This document shows positions 1 to 10,584 of a stretch of DNA of 64,000 nt, piece by piece; positions within the stretch are counted from its first letter, which is position 1, and each line of letters opens with the position of its first letter. The notes below the pieces were generated by a model that saw nothing but the letters and a program-made list of their open reading frames with translations, did no database searches and was not told the DNA's origin. The position numbers were made by a program, and so were the translations under genes. Source of the DNA: Paenibacillus sp. FSL H8-0332. GTDB lineage: Bacteria; Bacillota; Bacilli; Paenibacillales; Paenibacillaceae. The DNA lies in NCBI RefSeq assembly GCF_037963835.1, contig NZ_CP150145.1, positions 1,798,001 to 1,862,000 on the forward strand, in the 5' to 3' direction.

Positions 1-1841
1 TAGGCGGGAATGCGGCTCCGGTATCGGGAGTAACCGCTCAGGATATCAGCGATTATGGAGACGGCCGGGATCTGCAGGTCAGCTTCAACCGTGCGGCCGA
101 CGAATCGCTGGTGGATCAATACCGAGTGCTTGTCGCCAAGACCGGTACTTCACTGAACCTGTCGTCTGCACTGGCAGTAGGTTCCAATAACTACTCCGTT
201 GTTCTGGTAACAGGAGCCAATCCTGTTGTGAAGCTGAACGCTGCCGCCAGAACGATCGACGGTGACCTGATTAAGAATAATCAGGGATATTCCGCATACG
301 TAGTAACATTCGGCAAAGGCAATAATACCAGTGCCCTGTCCAGTGCGTCTGCGCCCATTACACTGCAGAACAAGACGGTTCCGGCACTGGGCACGGTCCA
401 GGCAAAGGATACCAGTGATTACGGAGACGGCCGCGATCTCTCCGTCAGCTTCAACAAGCTGGCCGATGAGAGCAAGATAAGCACGTACCGGATCTTCGTG
501 GTCAAAGCGTCGAATTCCCAAGTGTTTGATCTGGGCAGAGCAAGTGTAGTCTCCAGCAGCAATTACACGCAGATCAACAAGACGGGGAATAACATCAGCA
601 TGAATCTCTCTTCCGGCTCCAGGGATACAGATGGCGCGCTGATCAAGACAGGCGTTGGCTACAGGGTGTATGTGCTCGCGGTTGACAGCAGCAATGCAGC
701 GAATAATGTGCTGTCACCTGCTTCAACGGCCCTTACACTCAGCAATGCAGGGGTATCCAACCTGAATGTAACCGATGTGAATGATTATAATGACGGGCGG
801 GATTTGAAGGTTACCTTCAACCATGCCTCAGACGAGACCAATATCAGCCAATACCGCATTTTGGTTGTGCCTACGAACTATTACAGCAGCTTCAGCTTAA
901 ATGATGCGAATAACGTATCCAGTGCGAATTATACGGCGGTAAACACATCAGGAACGTATACCGAACAGATTCTGAACTCCTCCAGCAGAGATGTGCGCGG
1001 GTCCCTGATCAGGAACGGGACCAGCTACAAAGTGTATGTGCTCGCGGCAGGTAACTGGAACAATTCAGGCTCGAATGTGCTATCCGCTGCTTCAACGGCG
1101 ATTACGCTGGTGAATACCTCCGGCCTCAGTGCCATATCGAATCTGAGTGTGAGTGATGTGAACGATTATGGAGACGGCCGTGATCTGAGAGTATCGTTCA
1201 ATCATGCCGGAGATGAATCCTACATCAGCCATTACCGGATTTTGGTTGTGCCTACGAACTATTACAACAGCTTCAGCTTGTCGGATGCGAATAATGCGGG
1301 GAATTATACTACCGCAGGTACATCCGGGGACAGCACCAATCAGGTGCTTGATGCCTCAGCCAAAGACGTACGCGGCACAGCCATCAAGCCGGGAATCAGC
1401 TACAGGGTATACGTATTGACTGTCCGAAACGGCAGTTACCAGGGAACTAACGTATTGTCAGAAGGATCAGCAGCCCTTACCTTATCGGCTAAGCTTCCCG
1501 TCACCTCCGTGACGAATGTGACCTACGGTATGGATAACGGCAAAGTTGTGGTTAACTTCACCAAGTCCGCCCGTGAGTCGAATATCTCCGAATACCGGGT
1601 ATTCGTAGTCCCTTCCAAGCAGAGCTTCGGTACGGCAGAAGCCCTTGGTGTGCAGTCTTCCTACTACAGTTCGGCAGTCCCTAATGGAAGCAATCTCTCC
1701 ATTGCGGCGGCAGCCAGGGATACTAACGGTAACCCGATTGTCAAAGGCACCAAATATAAGGTGTATGTGCTTGCTGTAGCCAACGGTTCAGGAGTGCAAA
1801 ACGGCGGACTGTCCGATTCGAGCGAAGAATTCGAGATCTAA
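1..1841 (+). CDS. Secreted repeat protein, C-terminal part (5' end outside window)
   Basis: The reading frame is open from base 3 (first codons GGC GGG AAT) to the TAA at 1839-1841, so the true start lies upstream of the window. The visible part is built from five copies of a module of about 115-120 residues. Each copy opens with a D-Y-G-D-G-R-D-L stretch, then V-S-F-N, D-E-x-x-I-x-x-Y-R-I-x-V-V, and ends with Y-K/R-V-Y-V-L-A. The fifth copy has lost the DYGDGRDL signature but keeps the rest. The pattern resembles fibronectin-III-like beta-sandwich modules of Paenibacillus surface or exported proteins; this is inference. No SLH domain or sorting signal is seen at the C-terminus, which ends soon after the last module. 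Export and any cell-wall anchoring would have to be encoded in the missing N-terminal part. Confidence 0.75.
   Translation, partial: GGNAAPVSGVTAQDISDYGDGRDLQVSFNRAADESLVDQYRVLVAKTGTSLNLSSALAVGSNNYSVVLVTGANPVVKLNAAARTIDGDLIKNNQGYSAYVVTFGKGNNTSALSSASAPITLQNKTVPALGTVQAKDTSDYGDGRDLSVSFNKLADESKISTYRIFVVKASNSQVFDLGRASVVSSSNYTQINKTGNNISMNLSSGSRDTDGALIKTGVGYRVYVLAVDSSNAANNVLSPASTALTLSNAGVSNLNVTDVNDYNDGRDLKVTFNHASDETNISQYRILVVPTNYYSSFSLNDANNVSSANYTAVNTSGTYTEQILNSSSRDVRGSLIRNGTSYKVYVLAAGNWNNSGSNVLSAASTAITLVNTSGLSAISNLSVSDVNDYGDGRDLRVSFNHAGDESYISHYRILVVPTNYYNSFSLSDANNAGNYTTAGTSGDSTNQVLDASAKDVRGTAIKPGISYRVYVLTVRNGSYQGTNVLSEGSAALTLSAKLPVTSVTNVTYGMDNGKVVVNFTKSARESNISEYRVFVVPSKQSFGTAEALGVQSSYYSSAVPNGSNLSIAAAARDTNGNPIVKGTKYKVYVLAVANGSGVQNGGLSDSSEEFEI
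27..1600 (+). repeat. Tandem domain repeats, period about 360 bp
   Basis: The encoded modules start near bases 39, 400, 760, 1140 and 1500. Copies three and four are the closest at DNA level: they share a long identical run around 862-900 and 1240-1280 encoding the I-L-V-V-P-T-N-Y-Y segment. This points to recent duplication or gene conversion between these two modules. Confidence 0.75.
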
Positions 1842-1876
1842 GGTTCAATCCTGCTTATTAATGTCTGCACAACTAA

Positions 1877-1915
1877 AAACACAGCATGTCCCGGTTCAAG
1901 GGATATGCTGTGTTT
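1877..1915. terminator. Bidirectional intrinsic terminator
   Basis: An 11-bp stem (AAACACAGCAT paired with ATGCTGTGTTT) extends inward through TCCC/GGGA. It lies between two convergent genes, is A-rich on one side and T-rich on the other, and can serve both. Confidence 0.75.
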
Positions 1916-1930
1916 GCTGTACACCAGTTA

Positions 1931-2350
1931 TCAGGACGCTCCGGCATTCACCAGAATAACGGATAGGAGAAGCATGAACAGGAGCAGGAAGCCGGCGTTG
2001 ATGATGGTGCCGATGACAGCGAATACCTTGCGCCGTTTGCGCAGGGTCAGACCGATAATGCCGGTAACCGCCCCGATGACGTTCACCGCAACAAGGATAA
2101 GCACGGACAAGCCCAGATACATGATCGTTTCTGATGCATCGGCAATCAGTTTATTATGCTCATTCATGAGCGAAGACGCTTGTGATCCTACATACACGAA
2201 GGTAATAGCGTAGCAGATCAAGGTAAGCAGAGCGATTACGAACGAAGCGATACCGGGACCGGAGTGCTTATAATCGCGTTTGTTCTCCTGGTATACATAA
2301 TCGGGGTTCGTGTCTTGTTCGGGAGGTGAATGATAGTCCATGGGCTGCAC
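1931..2350 (-). CDS. DUF4190-like small membrane protein
   Basis: A 139-residue protein with a polar, proline-containing N-terminus (about 1-30), then a hydrophobic hairpin starting G-I-A-S-F-V-I-A-L-L-T-L, a short outside loop, and two further membrane segments that end close to the C-terminus. The G-x-A-S-x-V-x-G/A-L pattern and four-segment layout are typical of DUF4190/DUF4064-type Bacillota membrane proteins, whose function is unknown. It reads toward the shared terminator at 1877-1915 and is alone on its strand, so it is probably a single-gene unit. Confidence 0.65.
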   Translation of the reverse strand: MQPMDYHSPPEQDTNPDYVYQENKRDYKHSGPGIASFVIALLTLICYAITFVYVGSQASSLMNEHNKLIADASETIMYLGLSVLILVAVNVIGAVTGIIGLTLRKRRKVFAVIGTIINAGFLLLFMLLLSVILVNAGAS

Positions 2351-2505
2351 TCCTTGGGATGTAATAGGTTACTATTACTTTTCCATAACATGGCTCTAAA
2401 TGCAAGTCTTCAGGGCATAAGCTATGCAGGACCTGCGGCTGGCAATAGACAGAGCAGATACGTTAAGATAGGAGAAGTTCAACTCAGGGAAGGAGCTGTG
2501 TATCC

Positions 2506-2883
2506 ATGCAACGAATATTGATAGGCTGGGGAGCCTTGCTGGGGATGCTGTCCGTTGCCATCGGCGCGTTCGGATCGCATATCCTGAAGCCAGTAATCAG
2601 TGAACACTACCTGCAGGTGTACGAGACGGGTGTCCAGTATCATATGTTCCATGCGCTGGCGCTGATACTTATCGGGCTGACGGCAGGCCAGTGGGGCGAA
2701 AGTGTACGTCTGCGCTGGGCAGGGCGGCTGATGATTGCCGGGGTGATCCTGTTCTCAGGCAGCCTGTACATCCTAAGTATTTCCGGTATCAAGGTTCTCG
2801 GAGCGATCACTCCGCTGGGTGGCGTATGCTTCATTGCGGGCTGGATCTGCTTGGCTGTGGAGGCATTCTCGCGCAAAAAGTGA
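2506..2883 (+). CDS. DUF423 family membrane protein (YwdK-like)
   Basis: A 125-residue, four-helix membrane protein. It opens with G-A-L-L-G-M-L-S-V-A-I-G-A-F-G-S-H, continues with Y-E-T-G-V-Q-Y-H-M-F-H-A-L-A, and has a late G-A-I-T-P-L-G-G-V segment. These are the hallmark stretches of DUF423 (B. subtilis YwdK), whose role is unknown. The ATG at 2506 is supported by GGGAAGGAG at about 2488-2496. A strong hairpin terminator follows within 40 bp, so it is a single-gene unit. Confidence 0.85.
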   Translation: MQRILIGWGALLGMLSVAIGAFGSHILKPVISEHYLQVYETGVQYHMFHALALILIGLTAGQWGESVRLRWAGRLMIAGVILFSGSLYILSISGIKVLGAITPLGGVCFIAGWICLAVEAFSRKK

Positions 2884-2920
2884 AATGCGGCAGGAGTAGT
2901 GGATTCGCCGCAATAACCTT

Positions 2921-2973
2921 AAGACAAAGAAGCACCCGCCCCGGGGAACCCGGAGCGGGTGCTTCTTTGTCTT
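2921..2973. terminator. Strong bidirectional intrinsic terminator
   Basis: A perfect 19-bp stem (arms 2921-2939 and 2955-2973) with a GC-rich core and A/T-rich ends, between two convergent genes. Its right arm touches the stop codon of the leftward gene. Confidence 0.9.
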
Positions 2974-3505
2974 ACAGGAATTCATCGATTTCATTAAGCA
3001 TGAAGGTGTAGACCTGCTTCTCGTCCACATGGTATACACTTAGCGAATTCTCCGTTTCGTCAAAGTTCAGAATACGGCAGGGCATGGATACCTGCTTGCC
3101 ATGCCGGTTCGCCCGCAGCCGGACGAGCTGGTTATTCTGAATGTATAGCCTGATTTTGCCGAATACATCAGCGGGTGTTTCTACGGGTGCTGCTGGCGGC
3201 TTCTTCGCTACAGGCTTCTCCGCAGGCTTGGCTGCTGGAGGGTCTGCCGGCTTGTCCGGCAATTTCACCGCCACCGGAGCGGGTGTGTAGGTGTCGTTCT
3301 TCAGAGCCATCTTAGCCGACTTCAGCAGATGGTCAATGGCTCTTCCAAGCTCCAGCCCGGAGTTGATGTTGAAATCAGTGACTTTGTCGCTGGCATTCAA
3401 CACTTCAAGCAGGAACTGCAGCGCAAGCGGGTTCGTACGGGCATTAATCAGGATGTCGACATTGAAAAGATAGTTGCCGTCGGTGTGTTGTAGTTTCTTA
3501 TCCAT
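2972..3505 (-). CDS. Hypothetical protein with Pro/Ala/Lys-rich linker
   Basis: About 177 residues. Residues 1-75 form a charged, probably helical domain (starts M-D-K-K-L-Q-H). A low-complexity linker rich in P, A and K follows, then a compact C-terminal domain of about 60 residues that starts F-G-K-I-R-L-Y-I-Q-N-N-Q and looks all-beta with mixed basic and acidic strands. I do not recognise the family. The ATG at 3505 is chosen because a G-rich ribosome site lies just before it; a GTG at 3532 is an in-frame alternative with weak upstream signals. The C-terminal domain could be a small SH3/Sm-like barrel, but this is only an impression. Confidence 0.6.
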   Translation of the reverse strand: MDKKLQHTDGNYLFNVDILINARTNPLALQFLLEVLNASDKVTDFNINSGLELGRAIDHLLKSAKMALKNDTYTPAPVAVKLPDKPADPPAAKPAEKPVAKKPPAAPVETPADVFGKIRLYIQNNQLVRLRANRHGKQVSMPCRILNFDETENSLSVYHVDEKQVYTFMLNEIDEFL

Positions 3506-3718
3506 TAATCCCCCAGCGTAATCGTTAGTCACGATTTCTTTAATTAAATTAGTATATAAACTATATCATTTAATTAGCGGAAATTATATACCCCCCTGTA
3601 TAGAAATAAGGACTTACGGCCCTCTTATTTATCCGGGAACTAGGACCATCGTCCACACGCGGCCAGAACCGGAAGCATAACCTACAACGTAAATGCGAAA
3701 AAGGGAGGTGCTGCAAAA

Positions 3719-4021
3719 ATGGTAACGTTAGAGCCCGTACAGGTGGGCGATCATGTTCTTGTAGGTGTGGAGGTCAAGCTGCCCAAAACTACGCTGCTCA
3801 GCATCAGCACAAGCAAGGGTTACATCATGTGCGGAGCGCTGGATATAGGGCTGCTGAATGAAGTGCTGAGTGACCGGCAGATTATTGCCGCAAGGGCTGT
3901 CGGGGTGCGTACGCTTCCTCAGCTACTGGCCGCGCCGCTGGAGTCTGTAACTATAGAAGCGGAGAAGCTGGGAATTGTGCCGGGCATGAGCGGTGCAGAG
4001 GCCTTGCTGCTAATGATGTAA
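3719..4021 (+). CDS. DUF1805 domain protein (YunC-like)
   Basis: A 100-residue protein covering the whole DUF1805 fold: an N-terminal V-G-V-E-V-K-L-P-K-T-T-L-L, the segment G-Y-I-M-C-G-A-L-D-I-G, and a late R-A-V-G-V-R-T-L-P-Q-L-L. B. subtilis YunC is the known structural example; its biochemical role is not established. The start is set by GGGAGGTG about 9 nt upstream. A yunD-like nucleotidase lies 17 kb away in this window rather than next door. Confidence 0.8.
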   Translation: MVTLEPVQVGDHVLVGVEVKLPKTTLLSISTSKGYIMCGALDIGLLNEVLSDRQIIAARAVGVRTLPQLLAAPLESVTIEAEKLGIVPGMSGAEALLLMM

Positions 4022-4038
4022 GTGCATAGAGGTGAGAT

Positions 4039-4076
4039 GTCAGGCAAGGAGCCACCGGGCCCCTTGCCTGACTTTA
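4039..4076 (+). terminator. Intrinsic terminator
   Basis: The 11-bp arms GTCAGGCAAGG (4039-4049) and CCTTGCCTGAC (4062-4072) are followed by a short T-rich stretch, 18 bp after the DUF1805 gene. Confidence 0.7.
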
Positions 4077-4296
4077 TTCTGCCTTTGAACCGTGTATTTT
4101 AGCATAACTGGCGCTCGCTTGGTTCATCCTACGGATTAGGACAGAAGCTTGCAATCGGCGGATGGGGAATAAGGCTTGTCCGGCGTCAAGCTTGTTTCGC
4201 GCTCCAGGCAAAAGGGTAAATGAAGAATAGACAACTGCAAGGCCGGACAATGGACAAGCAGCCGGCTAAATTCATGGATAAGGAAGGGATCAACTC

Positions 4297-4758
4297 ATGG
4301 CTAAAGCATCAAACAAAGTAAACACAAGCTCATTGGAACAGGTACTTAACCGTCAGGTGGCCAACCTGAACGTATTGTATGTGAAAGTGCATAACTATCA
4401 CTGGTATGTGAAGGGTGAGCAGTTCTTCGCCCTGCATGTGAAGTTCGAAGAGCTGTACGATGATATTACACTCAAAATGGACGAGGTGGCTGAGCGCCTG
4501 CTGAGTATCAAAGGCAGCCCTGCAGCAACTATGAAAGAATATCTGGAGCTTTCTACCATTCAGGAAGCTACAGGCAAAGAAGATGCCCGCGGTATGGTTC
4601 AGGCACTGATCGAGGATTTCGCTACAGTAGCGGAAGAACTGACAGAAGGCATCGAGCTGGCTGAAGAAATCAGCGACCAGCCGACAGCGGACCTGTTCAT
4701 CAAGATCCGTACGGACCTGGAGAAGAACCAGTGGATGCTGCGCGCTTTCCTGGGCTGA
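4297..4758 (+). CDS. Dps-family DNA-binding / iron-storage protein
   Basis: A 153-residue ferritin-like four-helix protein of normal Dps length. The signature N-Y-H-W-Y-V-K-G (about 31-38), then F-x-x-L-H-x-x-F-E-E-L-Y-D-D, supplies the His, Asp and Glu residues of the intersubunit ferroxidase site. The C-terminal helix carries D-L-E-K-N-Q-W-M-L-R-A-F. Dps dodecamers oxidise and store iron with peroxide and protect DNA in stress and stationary phase. The short lysine-containing N-terminus (M-A-K-A-S-N-K) may help DNA contact. GGAAGGGAT upstream serves as ribosome site. A hairpin follows 37 bp downstream, so it is monocistronic. Confidence 0.92.
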   Translation: MAKASNKVNTSSLEQVLNRQVANLNVLYVKVHNYHWYVKGEQFFALHVKFEELYDDITLKMDEVAERLLSIKGSPAATMKEYLELSTIQEATGKEDARGMVQALIEDFATVAEELTEGIELAEEISDQPTADLFIKIRTDLEKNQWMLRAFLG

Positions 4759-4794
4759 TTGCCGGATAATTAGCAGAATAATTTCAACTATAGG

Positions 4795-4828
4795 AATAAA
4801 GTCTCCCTGGAGGGAGACTTTATTTATT
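4795..4828 (+). terminator. Intrinsic terminator after dps
   Basis: Arms AATAAAGTCTCCCT and AGGGAGACTTTATT (4795-4808 and 4811-4824) pair perfectly around a GG centre and are followed by more T. The A-rich left side would also let it act for the leftward MarR gene. Confidence 0.8.
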
Positions 4829-4891
4829 TTCCAATGATAAGGATTTCATTTGGAACGAATGCCGTCCTTTAAAAGGACAGCGTAGCCGTTT

Positions 4892-5398
4892 CTACTCGAA
4901 GTCACTAAGAGTTAGGTGAAGCGTTGTATTCTCATCAATCATCATTTGAATGAATTTCAGTGAAGCCTGCATCTCCGGTTCCGAGAATTCACTCATTTTC
5001 TCGATGAACTTTTGCTCCAGGTTCTCGTGCATCCGGGCGTGGAGTTCAAAGAGCTGTCTGCCTTTAGGAGTAAGGCTGAAGTAGATTTCTTTCTTGTTGT
5101 CATTCATCCGGCTCCGCTTAATGCAGCCATCCTGGAGAAGCTTGGCGCTGATCTTAGTGATGCTTGCCTTGGACAATTTCATGGCCTCTGCAATGGTAGT
5201 GCTGTTCACAGGCTCGTGCTTGCCGATACAGTCGATGACATGAATACTGGTCAAGCTGGTTGAAGTGAGAGTAATTCCGTGCTTCCGTGTGAGATCCGTA
5301 AATGCATCCATTTCGGTTGCAAAGGTCTCTTCAACTAAATGGGAGAGGTGGAGAAACCGATCATACAGCAGCCGCTTAAGTCCTTCAGAAGAATGCAT
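4892..5398 (-). CDS. MarR-family transcriptional regulator
   Basis: About 168 residues with the MarR winged helix in the centre: T-I-A-E-A-M-K-L-S-K-A-S-I-T-K-I-S-A-K-L recognition region, then the wing D-x-x-K-K-E-I-Y-F-S-L-T-P-K-G. N- and C-terminal helices for dimerisation flank it. The ATG at 5398 is preferred, because the upstream in-frame ATG at 5410 directly abuts the AAGGAG site. It is transcribed divergently from the nitroreductase-like gene at 5607, with about 200 AT-rich bases between. By analogy with other MarR pairs it probably represses that gene and itself in response to a small aromatic or oxidant; this is inference. Confidence 0.88.
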   Translation of the reverse strand: MHSSEGLKRLLYDRFLHLSHLVEETFATEMDAFTDLTRKHGITLTSTSLTSIHVIDCIGKHEPVNSTTIAEAMKLSKASITKISAKLLQDGCIKRSRMNDNKKEIYFSLTPKGRQLFELHARMHENLEQKFIEKMSEFSEPEMQASLKFIQMMIDENTTLHLTLSDFE

Positions 5399-5606
5399 AG
5401 GGCTTAACATCTCCTTTCTGTAGAAGTATCTTTATTCTAACTCGAAATTATTAACGTGTAAACTAACTGTACAGACAAGTTATTTATAATAGAACACTGG
5501 TTTTAAATTAAATGAAACCATTTGACATCGTATTTCATTCAAAATATAGTTAACTGGTAAACAATATTAATTATTGGACACCAAACGATATTTTGGGGGG
5601 ATGAAG

Positions 5607-6635
5607 ATGAAGGATGTGTTCACTACCGTTAGAGAACGGCGGACTATTAGGAGATTCAGCGCTGCACATGTTGAACAAGAACGGATTGTTGCCCTGCTGA
5701 ACGAAGCAGCTGGCTTATACGAGGCTGAAGGAACGCCGCACTGGCGCTGTCTTTACTTTGGCACCCCTGAGTCCCGTGAAGAGCTGACTGAATCCATGAC
5801 CGCGAAGGTGACGGGCAGCCGTCTCGGGAAGCTCCTTCCTGCCCCAATGATAGAGCTTCTGAAAAAGCAAATCACGGGGACTCCCGCTCATGTGATCTTC
5901 ATTGCCGAGTCCGCCGGCACAGAGCGGGAGCGGGACGAGAATTACGCCGCGGTCTGCAGCATCATGCAGACTTTTCAGCTTCTGGGATGGGAACAAGGAC
6001 TGGGTATGCTGTGGTACACAGATCCCGTGATTCTAAGCGAATCATTCTATAAGCTCATCGGCTGGCGTGAAGGAGAGAGGTTTGCCGGGATTTTGGAAAT
6101 AGGCTACTTCGACAAAGTGCCGCGAGGACGAAAAAGAACACCGCCAGAACGGAGCTGGACTACCATCGGTGAAGACAGCAGCCAGCTTGCGGACACCACC
6201 CCTTTCTCCGCGTACAACGTCCTGAGGCTGCTGAACGAGGCGGTCTGGGCGCCGAATGACGGCATGAGAGAACCTTGGCGGTTCATCTATGTGACGGGGG
6301 ATAAGACAGAGGCAACAGGCAAACAGCTGTTCTCTGAAGAGGCACCTTCACCGCCATTCCTTCTGGTCGTAGCCAGAGAAGAGACGGACCCACACAAGCA
6401 GAACGAGGATTATGCGGCGGTGTGCAGCTTGATACAGAATTTTCAACTGCTGGCCCAGTCCGAAGGGTGGCACATACGCCGCAGGATTCCAGAATGGAGC
6501 TATGACCGGAAGCAGTGTGAGTCCTTCGGGCTTCGTCCACTGGAACGGATCGTCGCAGTGCTTGAAGCAGGGGAACCTAAGCGATATTCAAATTCCGGGT
6601 TTCGTTCTCCCGCAGTGAAGATAACCATTTATTAA
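5607..6635 (+). CDS. Doubled nitroreductase-like protein
   Basis: About 342 residues made of two related halves. Each half has the R-R-T-I-R-R-F-S or L-N-E-A-x-x-A-P-N entry region and a strikingly repeated Y-A-A-V-C-S-x-x-Q-x-F-Q-L-L segment. Nitroreductases are normally about 200 residues and homodimeric, so this looks like a duplication-fusion that covers a dimer in one chain. The first half keeps the N-terminal R-R-S/T-x-R-x-F flavin-binding motif; in the second half it is not obvious. The ATG at 5607 (M-K-D-V-F) fits GGGGGG at 5595-5600 with 6 nt spacing, better than the upstream TTG at 5574. The substrate is unknown; control by the divergent MarR is likely. Confidence 0.72.
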   Translation: MKDVFTTVRERRTIRRFSAAHVEQERIVALLNEAAGLYEAEGTPHWRCLYFGTPESREELTESMTAKVTGSRLGKLLPAPMIELLKKQITGTPAHVIFIAESAGTERERDENYAAVCSIMQTFQLLGWEQGLGMLWYTDPVILSESFYKLIGWREGERFAGILEIGYFDKVPRGRKRTPPERSWTTIGEDSSQLADTTPFSAYNVLRLLNEAVWAPNDGMREPWRFIYVTGDKTEATGKQLFSEEAPSPPFLLVVAREETDPHKQNEDYAAVCSLIQNFQLLAQSEGWHIRRRIPEWSYDRKQCESFGLRPLERIVAVLEAGEPKRYSNSGFRSPAVKITIY

Positions 6636-6668
6636 TTTGATTAAAAAGGGCCGATGTAATAAAATTAG

Positions 6669-6706
6669 TGAGAATCATTGATAATCATCCTGATTCACTT
6701 TATAAT
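6669..6706 (+). promoter_or_regulatory. sigma-A promoter of the suf operon with Fur-like box
   Basis: TTGATA (6678-6683), a 17-bp spacer, and a perfect TATAAT (6701-6706). The -35 region is embedded in TGAGAATCATTGATAATCA (6669-6687), which resembles a Fur/PerR-type inverted repeat with imperfect symmetry. Iron-responsive repression is inferred from this resemblance only. Confidence 0.6.
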
Positions 6707-6808
6707 AATTATAATGTGATATAAAATCTAATTGCTTGTAATCAGGGTTAACCTGTGACAATACAACTTTCTGATTTCGCAAATCGATCAATGGAGGGAA
6801 TAATAATT

Positions 6809-7591
6809 ATGGCAGCAGATTTTGTCATTGAGGGACTGAAAGCGACGATTGAAGGAAAAGAAATTCTGAAGGGGATCAACCTTCAGATGAAGGGCGGGGA
6901 AATTCACGCCGTGATGGGACCGAACGGTACTGGTAAAAGTACACTGGCCTCAGCTCTGATGGGTCATCCCAAGTATGTGGTTACAGAAGGTACAGCTACG
7001 CTTGAAGGTGAAGATCTGCTGGAGATGGCAGTGGATGAGCGCGCCCGCGCCGGTCTGTTCCTCGGCATGCAGTATCCAAGTGAAATCAGCGGAGTGACGA
7101 ACTCCGACTTCCTGCGCAGTGCGATTAACTCGCGCCGTGAAGAAGGCAGTGAGATCTCACTGATCCGCTTCATCCGCCAGATGGAAGCCAAGATGAAAGA
7201 ACTGGATATGAACCCTGAATTCCTGCACCGTTATCTGAATGAGGGCTTCTCCGGCGGGGAGAAGAAACGTAACGAAATTCTGCAAATGATGATGCTGGAC
7301 CCTAAGATCGTCATTCTTGACGAAATTGACTCCGGCCTTGATATCGACGCACTCAAAATTGTTGCCGATGGTGTGAACACCATGCGCAGTCCGGAACGCG
7401 GATTCCTGATCATTACCCACTATCAGCGTTTGCTTAATTACATCAAACCTGACTATGTGCATGTCATGATGCAGGGACGGATTGTCAAATCCGGCGGCCC
7501 TGAGCTGGCCCACAGACTGGAAGCAGATGGTTATGAATGGATTAAGGAAGAACTCGGCATCGAAGACGAAACTGTAGGACAAGAAGCTTAG
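6809..7591 (+). CDS. sufC: Fe-S cluster assembly ATPase SufC
   Basis: A 260-residue ABC-type ATPase. Walker A is G-P-N-G-T-G-K-S-T, the signature is F-S-G-G-E-K-K-R-N-E, and Walker B is V-I-L-D-E-I-D-S-G-L-D-I-D, the form specific to SufC. The H-loop is I-I-T-H-Y-Q-R. It pairs with SufB and SufD in the SufBC2D scaffold, where ATP binding and hydrolysis drive Fe-S cluster assembly. The ATG at 6809 follows GGAGGG by 10 nt; the longer upstream frame has no ribosome site and adds non-family residues. It is the first gene of sufCDSUB, 25 bp before sufD. Confidence 0.97.
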   Translation: MAADFVIEGLKATIEGKEILKGINLQMKGGEIHAVMGPNGTGKSTLASALMGHPKYVVTEGTATLEGEDLLEMAVDERARAGLFLGMQYPSEISGVTNSDFLRSAINSRREEGSEISLIRFIRQMEAKMKELDMNPEFLHRYLNEGFSGGEKKRNEILQMMMLDPKIVILDEIDSGLDIDALKIVADGVNTMRSPERGFLIITHYQRLLNYIKPDYVHVMMQGRIVKSGGPELAHRLEADGYEWIKEELGIEDETVGQEA

Positions 7592-7616
7592 AAACGCTGG
7601 AAGGAGGAAACCACTT

Positions 7617-10559
<2,943 letters not shown>

Positions 10560-10584
10560 CATTACAAACGAGGAGGCTGACACC

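Noticed and set aside
5411..5600. MarR operator around AGTTAACT / TTAACGTGTAAAC
   Set aside because: Only weak symmetry; I could not define a convincing palindrome.
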